A DNA stretch of 63,111 bases from Ruminococcus sp. Its GTDB lineage: Bacteria > Bacillota > Clostridia > Oscillospirales > Ruminococcaceae. This document shows, one piece after another, positions 8,513 through 19,985 of this stretch (the first letter of the stretch is position 1; the number at the start of each line of letters is the position of its first letter). Below the pieces are notes generated by a model. The model made no database searches. It was not told where the DNA came from and worked only from the letters and a program-made list of their open reading frames with translations. A program made the position numbers and the translations under genes. The stretch lies in contig JALELB010000064.1 in the NCBI GenBank assembly GCA_022768805.1, positions 1 through 63,111 of the forward strand, written 5' to 3'.

Positions 8513-9508
8513 ATGCAGCAGACCCGATCAGCAGATAATCCGGAAATCCTGAACGATTATCTTGTTTTTCTGAGCATCGTCAAGGGGCGGTCTCCCCGGA
8601 CGGTAGCGGAATATAATCTGGATCTCCGGCTGTTTCTCAAGTACATCAAATTCATGAAAACCGAGCACAATACGGCGGCGATAGAGGATATGGATATCCG
8701 GGATGTGGATATCACCCTCCTGCGGAAGGTCACCCTGCAGGATATTTATCAGTTTGAATACTACCTGAAGGACGACAGACAGAACAAGGATCGGGCCCGC
8801 AGCCGGAAAACCTCAGCAGTGAAGGGCTTCTTTTCCTATCTTACCTACAATGCAGCTCTGCTGGAAAAGAACCCGGCAGAACACCTGGAGCTTCCCGGAA
8901 TCAAGCAAAGCCTTCCCAAATTCCTGTCCCTGGAGGAAAGCCTTCGTATGCTGTCTGCTGTGGATTCGGACCACCCCCAGCGGGATTACTGCATTCTGGT
9001 GCTGTTTCTCAACTGCGGCATCCGGTTAAGCGAACTTGTGGGCATCAACGTACAGGATATTGATATGTATGAACGCCGGATGCGCGTGCTGGGCAAGGGC
9101 AATAAGGAACGGATGATTTACCTGAATGATGCCTGTCTGTCCGCCATTACGGAATATCTGCAAACAAGAGAAAACCCTCCCACAGAGCCGGATGCCCTGT
9201 TTTTAAGCCGGAACAACAGGCGCATCAGCCGCCGGCGGGTGCAGCAGATTGTAGAAACCGTACTCCGGAATGCTGATCTTGGGGGCAGAGGTCTATCCAC
9301 CCACAAGCTCCGGCATACGGCTGCTACTTTGATGTATCAGCACGGAAATGTGGATACGCTGACACTGAAGGAAATTCTGGGGCATAAGAGCATTGCCACC
9401 ACGGAAATCTATACGCATCTTTCCGATGAACAGCGGCAGGAAGCCATTGAGCATAATCCATTGGCCAATGTAAAGAATCCGTATAAGGGTAAGACCCGGA
9501 AGGAGTAG
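8513..9508 (+). CDS. xerC: Tyrosine recombinase of the XerC/XerD type
   Basis: A 331-residue site-specific recombinase. It has an N-terminal SAM-like core-binding domain (about 1-130) and a catalytic domain with the full active site: Arg in CGIRLSELVG, Lys in GKGNKERMIY, HxxR in STHKLRHTAA, His in LGHKS and the nucleophile Tyr in EIYTHLS. Such enzymes resolve chromosome dimers or integrate elements. No attachment site, integrase-flanking repeat or prophage is near, so a housekeeping Xer role fits better. It starts two bases after the VanY-like gene and ends ten bases before the next, so it is the middle gene of a three-gene operon. Whether it is XerC or a lone XerS/XerA-like enzyme cannot be told. 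Confidence 0.88.
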   Translation: MQQTRSADNPEILNDYLVFLSIVKGRSPRTVAEYNLDLRLFLKYIKFMKTEHNTAAIEDMDIRDVDITLLRKVTLQDIYQFEYYLKDDRQNKDRARSRKTSAVKGFFSYLTYNAALLEKNPAEHLELPGIKQSLPKFLSLEESLRMLSAVDSDHPQRDYCILVLFLNCGIRLSELVGINVQDIDMYERRMRVLGKGNKERMIYLNDACLSAITEYLQTRENPPTEPDALFLSRNNRRISRRRVQQIVETVLRNADLGGRGLSTHKLRHTAATLMYQHGNVDTLTLKEILGHKSIATTEIYTHLSDEQRQEAIEHNPLANVKNPYKGKTRKE

Positions 9509-9517
9509 GAGGACACG

Positions 9518-9970
9518 TTGAAAAATATCATTTATGCTGCAATCGCCATATTCCTGGTTCTGCTGATGGGCATTTTGGGGATTACCCTGAACCGCATAGG
9601 AGATCAGAAGGAGGCTTCCTCCTCAACACCGGACATAGTAGAAACCATTCCCCCTGAAACCAAGAGCATCTGGGATGTGATTGAGGAGCAGCAGACTCAG
9701 ACCACTGTGCCGGAGGTCTTGATGACGGATGAATACGGCAACGTCATGACGGATGAAAACGGAAATCCGCTGCCGGCAATAACCGGAGACACCACGGAAA
9801 CCCAAGTGGTAACCGGCACAGATATTCCCGGAGCAGAAACAAATGTACCGGACTCTACGGATACAACGGATACTACCGGAGTACCCGAGACGACTGCACC
9901 GCCCCAGACCCTGCCCTGGCTGCTTCAGACCACCACGAATGATGTGTTGGTCATTCCCTTTATCGAGTAA
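9518..9970 (+). CDS. Hypothetical single-pass membrane protein, Thr/acidic-rich
   Basis: A 150-residue protein not recognised as any family. An N-terminal membrane helix (about residues 4-25) is followed by a low-complexity extracytoplasmic region rich in Thr, Pro, Glu and Asp. It includes a short tandem repeat, MTDEYGNV then MTDENGNP. The composition suggests a wall-spanning stalk or a glycosylated linker. The start is TTG: AGGAGG stands five bases before it and no ATG is available. It is the last gene of the VanY-like/recombinase operon. Confidence 0.7.
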   Translation: MKNIIYAAIAIFLVLLMGILGITLNRIGDQKEASSSTPDIVETIPPETKSIWDVIEEQQTQTTVPEVLMTDEYGNVMTDENGNPLPAITGDTTETQVVTGTDIPGAETNVPDSTDTTDTTGVPETTAPPQTLPWLLQTTTNDVLVIPFIE

Positions 9971-9978
9971 AAGAAAAG

Positions 9979-10002
9979 CCCCTGGATCAAAAGATCCAGG
10001 GG
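9979..10002. terminator. Terminator shared by two convergent transcription units
   Basis: A perfect 10-bp stem with an AAAA loop lies between two convergent genes. The T-rich tail (CTTTTCTTTT) is on the minus strand, so it best serves ligA; on the plus strand the tail is poor (TTACGTTA). Confidence 0.85.
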
Positions 10003-10007
10003 TTACG

Positions 10008-12630
<2,623 letters not shown>

Positions 12631-12676
12631 AGCACCTCCTTAACCGGAAAACGGGCGACTTACAGCCGCCCTGTTT

Positions 12677-13423
12677 TCATGAACCGTCACAGCCGCAGCC
12701 TTCCTGGTTCCCTGTTGCCTCAAGAGGCGTGGGAGAGAATTCTTCCGCAGGGAACTGCAGCCGGCTGAATACCTGGCAGGGGCTGTCGCTGTTGGCGCAG
12801 CATGCCTTTGTAGGTACGGTGTAGGGATAAGTGGGAACCAGTACGGTTACCGGCCGGGACAACTCCACAATGGAGAATAAGCCCAGCGTCAGGATTACCG
12901 ACCGATGGGGCATCTCCGACTCCCCGGCTGCACATTTGCAGTGCCCCCGGCCGATTTTCGCCTCCAGCACCACCGGATCCACAACCTGAACAGATGCAAC
13001 AGGCAGATTCACAATGTTGCAGCAGTGATTGGTGTGTCCGGTGCATGCACCGGAGCTGGAAAAGGTCTTGGTTGCGGATTCGCTGCCGTAGAGTATGCAG
13101 GTTTTTGCCGCAGTGGCTGTGCCGTGCAGGGGCATACCCGGCTCGCAGGCATGTTCACTGACCAGCAGATCCACATCAAAGGTATAGGTGAGATCAATAG
13201 AATAGAATCCCCGGTTAAAGGGCACCGGTTCCACTGAAATACACACATCCCGGATGGATACACACTTGGTTTTGACGAATGTGCTGTGGGGCGGCAGCTC
13301 ACAGCCCTCCAGCCGGACAACCACGCCGGTCAGACAATCCTTATCGCTGCAGCTGTCGAACACACGGTTCACTTTTACCGGAACAGCTTCCTGGGGACAA
13401 TCCGGATGCAAAGACTCGCTCAT
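12677..13423 (-). CDS. Cysteine-rich hypothetical protein, possibly spore-associated
   Basis: A 248-residue soluble protein with about 21 Cys, many in pairs or clusters: CSDKDC near the N-terminus, HCCN, CKC, CC and a terminal GCGCDGS. No signal peptide or membrane segment is seen. I recall similar proteins, with a KVNRVFDSCSDKDCL-type start and an EPVPFNRGFYSID motif, as uncharacterised proteins across spore-forming Clostridia, but cannot name a family. Co-orientation with the yunB-like gene 46 bases downstream and the high cysteine content suggest a spore coat or disulfide-linked structural role. That is inference. AAGGAGG precedes the ATG by six bases. Confidence 0.72.
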   Translation of the reverse strand: MSESLHPDCPQEAVPVKVNRVFDSCSDKDCLTGVVVRLEGCELPPHSTFVKTKCVSIRDVCISVEPVPFNRGFYSIDLTYTFDVDLLVSEHACEPGMPLHGTATAAKTCILYGSESATKTFSSSGACTGHTNHCCNIVNLPVASVQVVDPVVLEAKIGRGHCKCAAGESEMPHRSVILTLGLFSIVELSRPVTVLVPTYPYTVPTKACCANSDSPCQVFSRLQFPAEEFSPTPLEATGNQEGCGCDGS

Positions 13424-13516
13424 ATCCTTCCTCCTTCACAATGCTTTCTGAAGCGCAGAAATTGTACTTCTGTACATCATATTCGCCGGAAGGGGAAAAT
13501 GTGACTGTGCAAAGAA

Positions 13517-13876
13517 TCAGGTTTCCCGGTCCACCTGCTTGAATACCTTCAGGTTGCCGATCTTCTTGCTGCGCTCCTCCAGAACCGCCTCCACTTCAGA
13601 AAAAGGAAGGTTCTCCTCTGCGCACAGCACCATGATATGATACAACAGATCGGAAATCTCATTTTTCAGCTCATCGTTATCGTGATTCTTTGCAGCGATA
13701 ACCATTTCTGTGCACTCCTCGCCGCATTTTTTCAGAATCTTATTCTCCCCCTGGGAAAACAGATAACAGGTATAGGACTTCTTCTTGATTTCCTCTGCGG
13801 ATTCGCCGCTTTCTGCATACTGTGCCTTCCGATCCAGCACAACCTGGTACAGATCTTCTAAAACATTCTTCGACAT
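13517..13876 (-). CDS. hisE: Phosphoribosyl-ATP pyrophosphatase
   Basis: Second step of histidine synthesis: hydrolysis of phosphoribosyl-ATP to phosphoribosyl-AMP. A 119-residue all-alpha MazG-like protein with the metal-binding EECTEMVIAAKN segment and NEISDLLYHIMVLC. Here it is a separate gene and not fused to hisI. It is the last gene of the his operon, three bases after hisI. Confidence 0.95.
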   Translation of the reverse strand: MSKNVLEDLYQVVLDRKAQYAESGESAEEIKKKSYTCYLFSQGENKILKKCGEECTEMVIAAKNHDNDELKNEISDLLYHIMVLCAEENLPFSEVEAVLEERSKKIGNLKVFKQVDRET

Positions 13877-13879
13877 GAT

Positions 13880-14212
13880 TCAATCCTCCGTCTGTCGTTC
13901 AAAAATTCTCGTATAAAAACAGCTGTGGTGTCCGGTGTGGCATGCCGCCCCGGTCTGCTCCACGGTTATCAACAGGGTGTCATTGTCACAGTCTGCGTCA
14001 ATGGACAGCACCTTCTGTAGATGACCGGAGGTGGCTCCCTTGTTCCAAAGCTCCTGCCGGGAACGGCTCCAGAACCAGGTGTATCCGGTTTCCAGCGTCT
14101 TCTGCATGCTCTCCCGGTTCATGTAGGCCAGCATCAGTACCTGCCCGGTGCTTGCCTCATATACAATAGCAGGAATTAGTTCTCCCTTTTGAAAGTATTG
14201 CTCCAGATTCAT
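13880..14212 (-). CDS. hisI: Phosphoribosyl-AMP cyclohydrolase
   Basis: Third step of histidine synthesis, opening the purine ring of PR-AMP. At 110 residues it is the stand-alone form. Zinc and magnesium ligands lie in [10 protein letters not shown] and in [28 protein letters not shown] and [12 protein letters not shown] are typical. It starts from a GGAGG site near the end of hisF and runs into hisE. Confidence 0.96.
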   Translation of the reverse strand: MNLEQYFQKGELIPAIVYEASTGQVLMLAYMNRESMQKTLETGYTWFWSRSRQELWNKGATSGHLQKVLSIDADCDNDTLLITVEQTGAACHTGHHSCFYTRIFERQTED

Positions 14213-14221
14213 ACTGCCTCC

Positions 14222-14977
14222 TTACCGCACGGCAATGCCCTGCTGCTTTAAATGGGTCTTGACCTGCTGCACAGTCAGCTCTTTGAAATGAAACAGAGAG
14301 GCCGCCAGGGCAGCTGTGGCTCCCGTTTGTGCAAATACATCAGAAAAATCCGACAGGCAGCCGCAACCGCCGCTGGCGATCACTGGAATCTTTACCGCAT
14401 CGCATACAGCGTTCAGCATTTCAATATCAAAACCCGCCTTGGTACCGTCTGCATCAATGGAGTTCAGGCAGATTTCCCCTGCCCCCAGCTGCTCCACCTG
14501 CTTGACCCACTGGATCAGATCCAGGTGCATGTCAATGCGGCCGCCGTTCACGTATACCGTATAGCCACCCAGGCCGTTCCGCTTGGCATCTACGCCTACC
14601 ACCACGCACTGGCTGCCGAAAATATCCGCCGCTTCTGCGATCAGCTTGGGATTCTTCACCGCGGAGGAATTGATGGATACCTTGTCCGCACCGGCACGCA
14701 GGGTTTCCCGGAAATCTTCGATGGTGGAAATGCCGCCCCCTACAGTCAGGGGAACAAATACCTGCTGCGCCGTCCTCCGGACAACGTCCAGGATGACCCC
14801 CCGTCCCTCATGGGAAGCAGTGATGTCATAAAACACAAGCTCATCCGCACCCTGTCGGTTGTATTCTGCTGCGCATGCCACCGGGTCTCCCACGTCCTGG
14901 ATGCCCTCAAAGTTGACACCCTTGACCACCTTGCCGTTGCGCACATCCAGACAGGGTATGATTCGTTTTGCAAGCAT
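14222..14977 (-). CDS. hisF: Imidazole glycerol phosphate synthase, cyclase subunit
   Basis: A 251-residue TIM barrel that takes ammonia from HisH and forms IGP and AICAR. The N-terminal [19 protein letters not shown] contains the catalytic Asp, and the second catalytic Asp is in [12 protein letters not shown]. GGxS-type phosphate loops (VGGGIS, ASGGCG) occur in both half barrels. Length and motifs are normal. Downstream of hisA and upstream of hisI in the operon. Confidence 0.97.
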   Translation of the reverse strand: MLAKRIIPCLDVRNGKVVKGVNFEGIQDVGDPVACAAEYNRQGADELVFYDITASHEGRGVILDVVRRTAQQVFVPLTVGGGISTIEDFRETLRAGADKVSINSSAVKNPKLIAEAADIFGSQCVVVGVDAKRNGLGGYTVYVNGGRIDMHLDLIQWVKQVEQLGAGEICLNSIDADGTKAGFDIEMLNAVCDAVKIPVIASGGCGCLSDFSDVFAQTGATAALAASLFHFKELTVQQVKTHLKQQGIAVR

Positions 14978-15005
14978 AGCTGATGCTCCTTTCAGTCAGT
15001 ATCGC

Positions 15006-15731
15006 CTATACACGCCGGCCCTCTGCAATGGCTTCCCGAAGATCCAGCGTTCCCTTGTACAGGGACTTGCCGCAGATGGTACCGTAAAGCCCCATGTCCC
15101 GGCAGATCCGGATATCCGCAATGGTATGCACACCGCCGCTGGCAATAATGTTGCATGCACCCCGGGTAGCTTCTGCTAGGGCGGACAGCTGTTCCGCATT
15201 GACCCCGGACAGGGTGCCGTCCTTGGAAATATCCGTAAAAATAAATGTCCGTACTCCCGCCTGAATCATTTCCCGGGCAAGGGTAATGTAATCCACATCC
15301 GAATCATCCAGCCAGCCCTCGGCGGCAACCTTTCCGTTTTTGGCGTCAATACCCACGGCAATCCGTTCCCCGTATTCCGCAGCAGCTTCTTTTACAATCT
15401 GCGGATTTTTCAGGGCAATGGATCCCAGAATCACCCGGCTGATGCCGCCGGAAAGATAGTATTCCACTGTATCCAGGGAGCGGATTCCGCCTCCAAGCTC
15501 CACCTTCAACGGTGTATGCTTTGCCACATCCAGAAAGATCTCCCCGTTTACCGGCTTTGCGGATTTGGCGCCGTCCAGATCTACCATATGGATCCACTCT
15601 GCACCCGCCTTTGCAAAGCTCTGGGCCGTGTCCATATAGCTTTCCGCCACCTGCTCGGCTGTCTGGAAATCCCCTTTCCACAGCCGGACGCACTTGCCAT
15701 CCTTAATGTCAATCGCTGGTAAAATAATCAT
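15006..15731 (-). CDS. hisA: ProFAR isomerase
   Basis: A 241-residue TIM barrel that isomerises ProFAR to PRFAR. It starts MIILPAIDIKDGKCVRL with the catalytic Asp, and has ELGGGIRS and TDISKDGTLSGVN (second catalytic Asp). The ATG follows AAGGAG by seven bases; an upstream in-frame extension runs into hisH and was not used. It lies between hisH and hisF. Confidence 0.97.
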   Translation of the reverse strand: MIILPAIDIKDGKCVRLWKGDFQTAEQVAESYMDTAQSFAKAGAEWIHMVDLDGAKSAKPVNGEIFLDVAKHTPLKVELGGGIRSLDTVEYYLSGGISRVILGSIALKNPQIVKEAAAEYGERIAVGIDAKNGKVAAEGWLDDSDVDYITLAREMIQAGVRTFIFTDISKDGTLSGVNAEQLSALAEATRGACNIIASGGVHTIADIRICRDMGLYGTICGKSLYKGTLDLREAIAEGRRV

Positions 15732-15742
15732 AAGCCTTCTCC

Positions 15743-16345
15743 TTATGCCAATGCCGCAAAGTTTTTCAGCATCTGTAAGCCAACCTCGCCGCTCTTTTCC
15801 GGGTGGAACTGGGCGCCGAATACATATGCCCCATCGTACACCAGTGCCGGAATGGTGCTGCCGTATGCACAGGAGGCAGCAATCACCGAATCCGGACACA
15901 TTGCCTGATAGGAATGCACAAAGTACACATATGCTTCCTCCGGCAGACCCTGCAGCATGGGGCAGTCCAGCTTGCAGTCCAGCTTATTCCAGCCCATATG
16001 GGGGATCACCAGTCCGTGATCCGGAATCCGCTCCACGGTTCCCGGCAGCAGTCCCAGTCCCGCACAGGGTTCAAATTCAAAGCTTTTTTCAAACAGCATC
16101 TGCATACCAAGGCAGATACCCAGAAAGGGCTTTTCCTTTGCCTGCTGCTGCAAAAGCTCCGTGAGTCCGTGGGCATGGAGCATCTGCATGGCACTGGGGA
16201 ATGCGCCTACCCCCGGCAGAATAATGGCATCCGCCCGGCGGATGGTATCCGGATCATCCGTCAGTACATGCTCCTGTCCCAGATACCGCAGGGCATTTTC
16301 TACGCTGAAAATATTGCCTGCGCCGTAGTCAATTACCGCAATCAT
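15743..16345 (-). CDS. hisH: Imidazole glycerol phosphate synthase, glutamine amidotransferase subunit
   Basis: A 200-residue class I glutaminase that feeds ammonia to HisF. The oxyanion strand is LPGVGAFPSAM, the nucleophile Cys lies in GICLGMQML, and the His-Glu pair lies in FGAQFHPEKSG. All catalytic residues are present. The start codon overlaps the hisB stop by one base (TAATG). Confidence 0.97.
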   Translation of the reverse strand: MIAVIDYGAGNIFSVENALRYLGQEHVLTDDPDTIRRADAIILPGVGAFPSAMQMLHAHGLTELLQQQAKEKPFLGICLGMQMLFEKSFEFEPCAGLGLLPGTVERIPDHGLVIPHMGWNKLDCKLDCPMLQGLPEEAYVYFVHSYQAMCPDSVIAASCAYGSTIPALVYDGAYVFGAQFHPEKSGEVGLQMLKNFAALA

Positions 16346-16926
16346 TACAACGCCCCCTTTGTGGAAAGCAGTGCGCCTGTTTCATTTTCCTTCACCGCAG
16401 CCTGCAGTGCATGGGCAACCGCCTTGAAAGCTGCCTCACACTTGTGGTGGTCGTTGCTGCCGTACAGCATGTTCACATGCAGGGTGATGCCGGCATGAAA
16501 GGCAAAGGCGCGAAAAAATTCTTCTGCAAGGTTGGTATCAAAGGCACCGATCATGGGTGTAGTGAAGCTGCCGTTCCACACCAGAAAGGGCCGGTTGCTG
16601 ATGTCCAGAGAGGCAAAGGCAAGGGATTCGTCCATGGGGATACAGGCGGTTCCGTACCGGCAGATACCGGACTTATCCCCCAGCGCCTGCTTCAGCGCCT
16701 CCCCCAGTACGATGCCCGTATCCTCCACTGTGTGATGGGCATCCACATGCAAATCACCCTTGGACTGAATCACCATACTGATTCCGCTGTGGGCGGACAG
16801 GGCCGTGAGCATATGGTCAAAAAAGCCGATGCCTGTGTCAATCTGGGCGGTGCCCTTTCCGTCCAGCAGGACTTCTACGTGAATCTGTGTTTCCCGGGTC
16901 TTCCGGTCTACAGCTCCTGTTCTCAT
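16345..16926 (-). CDS. hisB: Imidazoleglycerol-phosphate dehydratase
   Basis: A 193-residue single-function dehydratase, without the N-terminal phosphatase of enteric HisB. Metal-binding motifs are FFDHMLTALSAH, DVDAHHTVED-like DLHVDAHHTVEDT, FAFHAGITLH and NDHHKCEAAFKA. The histidinol-phosphatase step must come from another locus, as no hisJ/hisN is in this operon. The ATG stands directly after a GGAGGGAAGGAA ribosome site and overlaps the hisC stop. Confidence 0.97.
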   Translation of the reverse strand: MRTGAVDRKTRETQIHVEVLLDGKGTAQIDTGIGFFDHMLTALSAHSGISMVIQSKGDLHVDAHHTVEDTGIVLGEALKQALGDKSGICRYGTACIPMDESLAFASLDISNRPFLVWNGSFTTPMIGAFDTNLAEEFFRAFAFHAGITLHVNMLYGSNDHHKCEAAFKAVAHALQAAVKENETGALLSTKGAL

Positions 16927-18005
16927 TTCCTTCCCTCCTCGCTGCAAATGGTATCCAGACTCCGGGTCAGTGCCTCCAGCAAAGCAGCATTCTCCTCCGA
17001 GGATCCGGTGCAGATCCGCAGGAAGCCCCGGAACCGGCGAACTGCGATGGATGCATCCAGCAGCAGCTGATAAAGCTGTGCATCATAGGCGGTTTTGACA
17101 AACACAAAGTTTGTGCAGCTGTCATACACCTGTTCCAGGATGGCGGAATACTGCTTTTGCAGCTGCAGCATATCCCGGTGCAGCTGTTTTGCATGCGCTG
17201 TGATTTGGGATGTACAGTCACGGAGATATTCCGGCTTATTAAACAGAATTCTGCCAATGGTCTGGGCGATCATGTCCGTATTGTAAGGAGATTTGGCTGC
17301 CCGCAGAGCACGGGTAATGGTCTTCCCGGCTACTGCAAAGCCAAGCCGGATGCCTGCCAGCCCCAGCGCCTTGGAGCAGGTTTTGAGGATGATACAGTTA
17401 TCATAGCGGGAAAGCTCCGGCAGCATGCTTTGATCCCAGAAATCCATATAGGCTTCGTCCAGGATTACCAGACAATCCAGGCTCTCCAGCAGGCGGCGGA
17501 TCTCCTCCCGGTTCACGCCCAGGGACGTGGGGTTGCAAGGGTTAGAGAAAACCACCGCTTTTGCATGGGTTTTCCTGCAGAAGGCAATCAGTGCGTCCAC
17601 GTCAATGGTCAGATCCTCCCGCTTGGGGCATACCTCCACATGCAGTTCATAGAGGCTGCTGTAAAAGGCGTACATGGAAAAATCCTGCGACAGGGTGACG
17701 ATGGTGTCCCCGGATTCCAGAAAGCAGCTGGTAATGATGCTGATGAGTTCGTCCGACCCGTTGCCGGAGGTGACACAGTCCGGATCCAGCCCGTAATAGG
17801 CAGCAAATGCTGCGTTTACATCCCTGGACAGAGGATCCGGATACCGGTTCAGGGGCAGTGCCCCCACCGCATCACCGATCTGCCGGCGCAGCTCCTCCGG
17901 CAGGGATATGTAGGATTCATTGGCATCCAGCCGGATCCGGTAGCAGCCCTGAATCGGGTCATAGGGCACCAGATCCGCCAGCTTCTGATTCAGCTGATAC
18001 TGCAT
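16923..18005 (-). CDS. hisC: Histidinol-phosphate aminotransferase
   Basis: A 360-residue class II PLP aminotransferase that converts imidazole acetol phosphate to histidinol phosphate. SGNGSDELI anchors PLP, NPCNPTSLG binds substrate, DEAYMDF holds the pyridine-N Asp, and the Schiff-base Lys is in KTCSKALGLAGIRLGF. The start overlaps nothing upstream (18 bases after hisD) and the stop overlaps the hisB start as ATGA. Confidence 0.95.
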   Translation of the reverse strand: MQYQLNQKLADLVPYDPIQGCYRIRLDANESYISLPEELRRQIGDAVGALPLNRYPDPLSRDVNAAFAAYYGLDPDCVTSGNGSDELISIITSCFLESGDTIVTLSQDFSMYAFYSSLYELHVEVCPKREDLTIDVDALIAFCRKTHAKAVVFSNPCNPTSLGVNREEIRRLLESLDCLVILDEAYMDFWDQSMLPELSRYDNCIILKTCSKALGLAGIRLGFAVAGKTITRALRAAKSPYNTDMIAQTIGRILFNKPEYLRDCTSQITAHAKQLHRDMLQLQKQYSAILEQVYDSCTNFVFVKTAYDAQLYQLLLDASIAVRRFRGFLRICTGSSEENAALLEALTRSLDTICSEEGRK

Positions 18006-18023
18006 AGCGTTCTCTCCTTCCGG

Positions 18024-19316
18024 TCAATCCTTTGCGAACCGTACCTTGATGGCATTTGCGTGAGCGGTAAGCCCCTCCCGCTCGGCAATCAGCACAATAT
18101 CATCCTTGGCGTCCGCCAGGGCCTCCTTGGTGTAGTACACATAGCCGGAACGCTTCAGAAAGCTGGAAACGGACAGGGGTGAGAAGAACCGGGCAGTACC
18201 GCTGGTGGGCAGAACGTGGTTGGGGCCGGCAAAATAATCACCCAGGGGCTCGGAAGCATACTGCCCCAGGAAGATGGAGCCTGCATTATCCAGCCTGCCC
18301 AGATACTCCATGGGGTTCTGCAGGTGTACCTCCAGGTGCTCCGGCGCAATGGCGTTGGCCAGTTCAACTGCACAGTCCACGCAGTCGCAGATCAGGATGG
18401 CGCCCTGATCCCGCAGGGAAGCCTCGATGATCTCCTTCCGGGACAGGCTCTGCACCTGCTTTTCCAGCTCAACAATCACTGCATCCGCCAGTTCTTCACT
18501 GGTGGTCACCAGAATGGAGGAGGCCAGCTTGTCGTGTTCCGCCTGGGACATGAGATCCGCTGCCACAAAGGAGGGATCCGCAGAATCATCCGTCAGCACC
18601 AGGATTTCGCTGGGACCAGCCACCATATCAATATCCACAACCCCGTACAGCAGCTTCTTTGCAGTTGCCACGTAAATGTTTCCGGGACCTACGATCTTGT
18701 CCACCCGGGGGATCTGTTCCGTGCCGTATGCCAGCGCTGCAATGGCCTGGGCTCCGCCGCTGAGGAATACTCTGTCCACGCCGCAGATTGCAGCTGCCAC
18801 CAGAATATCCGGGTTCGGCGTGCCGTCCTTCCGGGGGGGCGTTACCATAATAATCTCCTCCACCCCGGCGATTTTTGCCGGAATAGCATTCATCAGCACA
18901 CTGGAGGGATAGGCAGCCGTACCGCCGGGCACATAAAGACCAACCCGCTTCAGACCCCGTACACGCTGTCCAAGCAGCACACCGTTGGGCAGGGCGTTCA
19001 CAAAGCTGTTTTCACGCTGGCGATTGTGAAAATCTGCGATATTTTCCATGGCATCCAGCAGGGCATTGACAAAATCCTCGTCCGCCTCATTCAGGGCATC
19101 CTCGATGACTTCCCGGGGAACCTCATAATACTGGGGCAGCTCTCCGTCAAACTGCTTGGTATAATTCTGTACAGCCTGATCCCCGCCCTTGCGGACGGTT
19201 TCAATGATTTCGGTAACGATCTGGCTGACCTTCTTGTCGGTTTCGCCGTTGCGCTGTGCAAGCTGCTCCAGAAAGGCCTTTTCGTCGGTACCGTTGGCAT
19301 AAATTTTCTTCATCAT
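18024..19316 (-). CDS. hisD: Histidinol dehydrogenase
   Basis: A 430-residue zinc enzyme that oxidises histidinol to histidine with two NAD. Motifs include VPGGTAAYPSSVLMNAIPA, DKIVGPGNIYV, MSQAEHDKLA (zinc Gln/His) and the C-terminal GPNHVLPTSGTARFFSPL. Length is standard. AGGAGG lies eight bases before the first of two adjacent ATG codons. It follows hisG by 12 bases. Confidence 0.97.
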   Translation of the reverse strand: MMKKIYANGTDEKAFLEQLAQRNGETDKKVSQIVTEIIETVRKGGDQAVQNYTKQFDGELPQYYEVPREVIEDALNEADEDFVNALLDAMENIADFHNRQRENSFVNALPNGVLLGQRVRGLKRVGLYVPGGTAAYPSSVLMNAIPAKIAGVEEIIMVTPPRKDGTPNPDILVAAAICGVDRVFLSGGAQAIAALAYGTEQIPRVDKIVGPGNIYVATAKKLLYGVVDIDMVAGPSEILVLTDDSADPSFVAADLMSQAEHDKLASSILVTTSEELADAVIVELEKQVQSLSRKEIIEASLRDQGAILICDCVDCAVELANAIAPEHLEVHLQNPMEYLGRLDNAGSIFLGQYASEPLGDYFAGPNHVLPTSGTARFFSPLSVSSFLKRSGYVYYTKEALADAKDDIVLIAEREGLTAHANAIKVRFAKD

Positions 19317-19328
19317 GGCTCTGTCCTC

Positions 19329-19964
19329 CTATTTGTTCAGCTGGGCTTCGATTTTTTCAATCAGGGCTTCAATCTGCTGCTGCCGCAGCTTCAGACTTAC
19401 TGTATTGACGATGAGCCGGGCGGAAATCGGCGCTACATCCTCAAAGACCTCCAGCCCATTTTCTCTCAGAGTGGACCCTGTTTCTACAATATCCACAATG
19501 CCATTGGCAAGCTCCAGCAGGGGCGCCAGCTCCACAGAGCCTTCAATCTTAACGATCTCCACGTCCATGCCCTTGGCTTCAAAGAATGCCCGTGCTACAT
19601 TGGGATACTTGGTGGCAATGGTCTTGACGCCGATGCCGGCATAAAAGTCATCACCCTTTTTACCGGCAAGGGCAAATTTGCATTTGCCGAAGCCCAGATC
19701 CACCAGCTCATAGAATTTCCCGTTCATTTCCATAATGGTATCCTTGCCGACAACACCCATATCACAGACCCCGTGCTCCACATAGGTAATGACATCCGCC
19801 GCCTTGGCAAGTACTACCTCCAGATTGGCATCCGGAATCGGCAGAATCAGCTTTCTCCCCTTTTCCCGGACTGCGGTGCAGTCAAAGCCCAGAGATTCCA
19901 GCAGCCCAATCGTATCCTTTTCCAGTCTGCCCTTTGTCAGGGCAATGCGCAATGGTTTTTCCAT
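19329..19964 (-). CDS. hisG: ATP phosphoribosyltransferase, short catalytic subunit
   Basis: First and feedback-controlled step of histidine synthesis. At 211 residues it is the short HisG, which lacks the C-terminal regulatory domain and needs HisZ for activity and control; hisZ is the adjacent upstream gene. Motifs are LTKGRLEKDT at the start, DMGVVGKDTI, and the PRPP loop in DIVETGSTLRENGLE. The hexadecameric or octameric HisG-HisZ complex is known from the family. Confidence 0.97.
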   Translation of the reverse strand: MEKPLRIALTKGRLEKDTIGLLESLGFDCTAVREKGRKLILPIPDANLEVVLAKAADVITYVEHGVCDMGVVGKDTIMEMNGKFYELVDLGFGKCKFALAGKKGDDFYAGIGVKTIATKYPNVARAFFEAKGMDVEIVKIEGSVELAPLLELANGIVDIVETGSTLRENGLEVFEDVAPISARLIVNTVSLKLRQQQIEALIEKIEAQLNK

Positions 19965-19985
19965 TTCCGTTTCTCCTTTATCCCA

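Noticed and set aside
8513-9508. Xer-type recombinase as mark of an integrated element.
   Set aside because: No attachment repeats, tRNA target or phage genes adjoin it; its neighbours share composition and operon with it.
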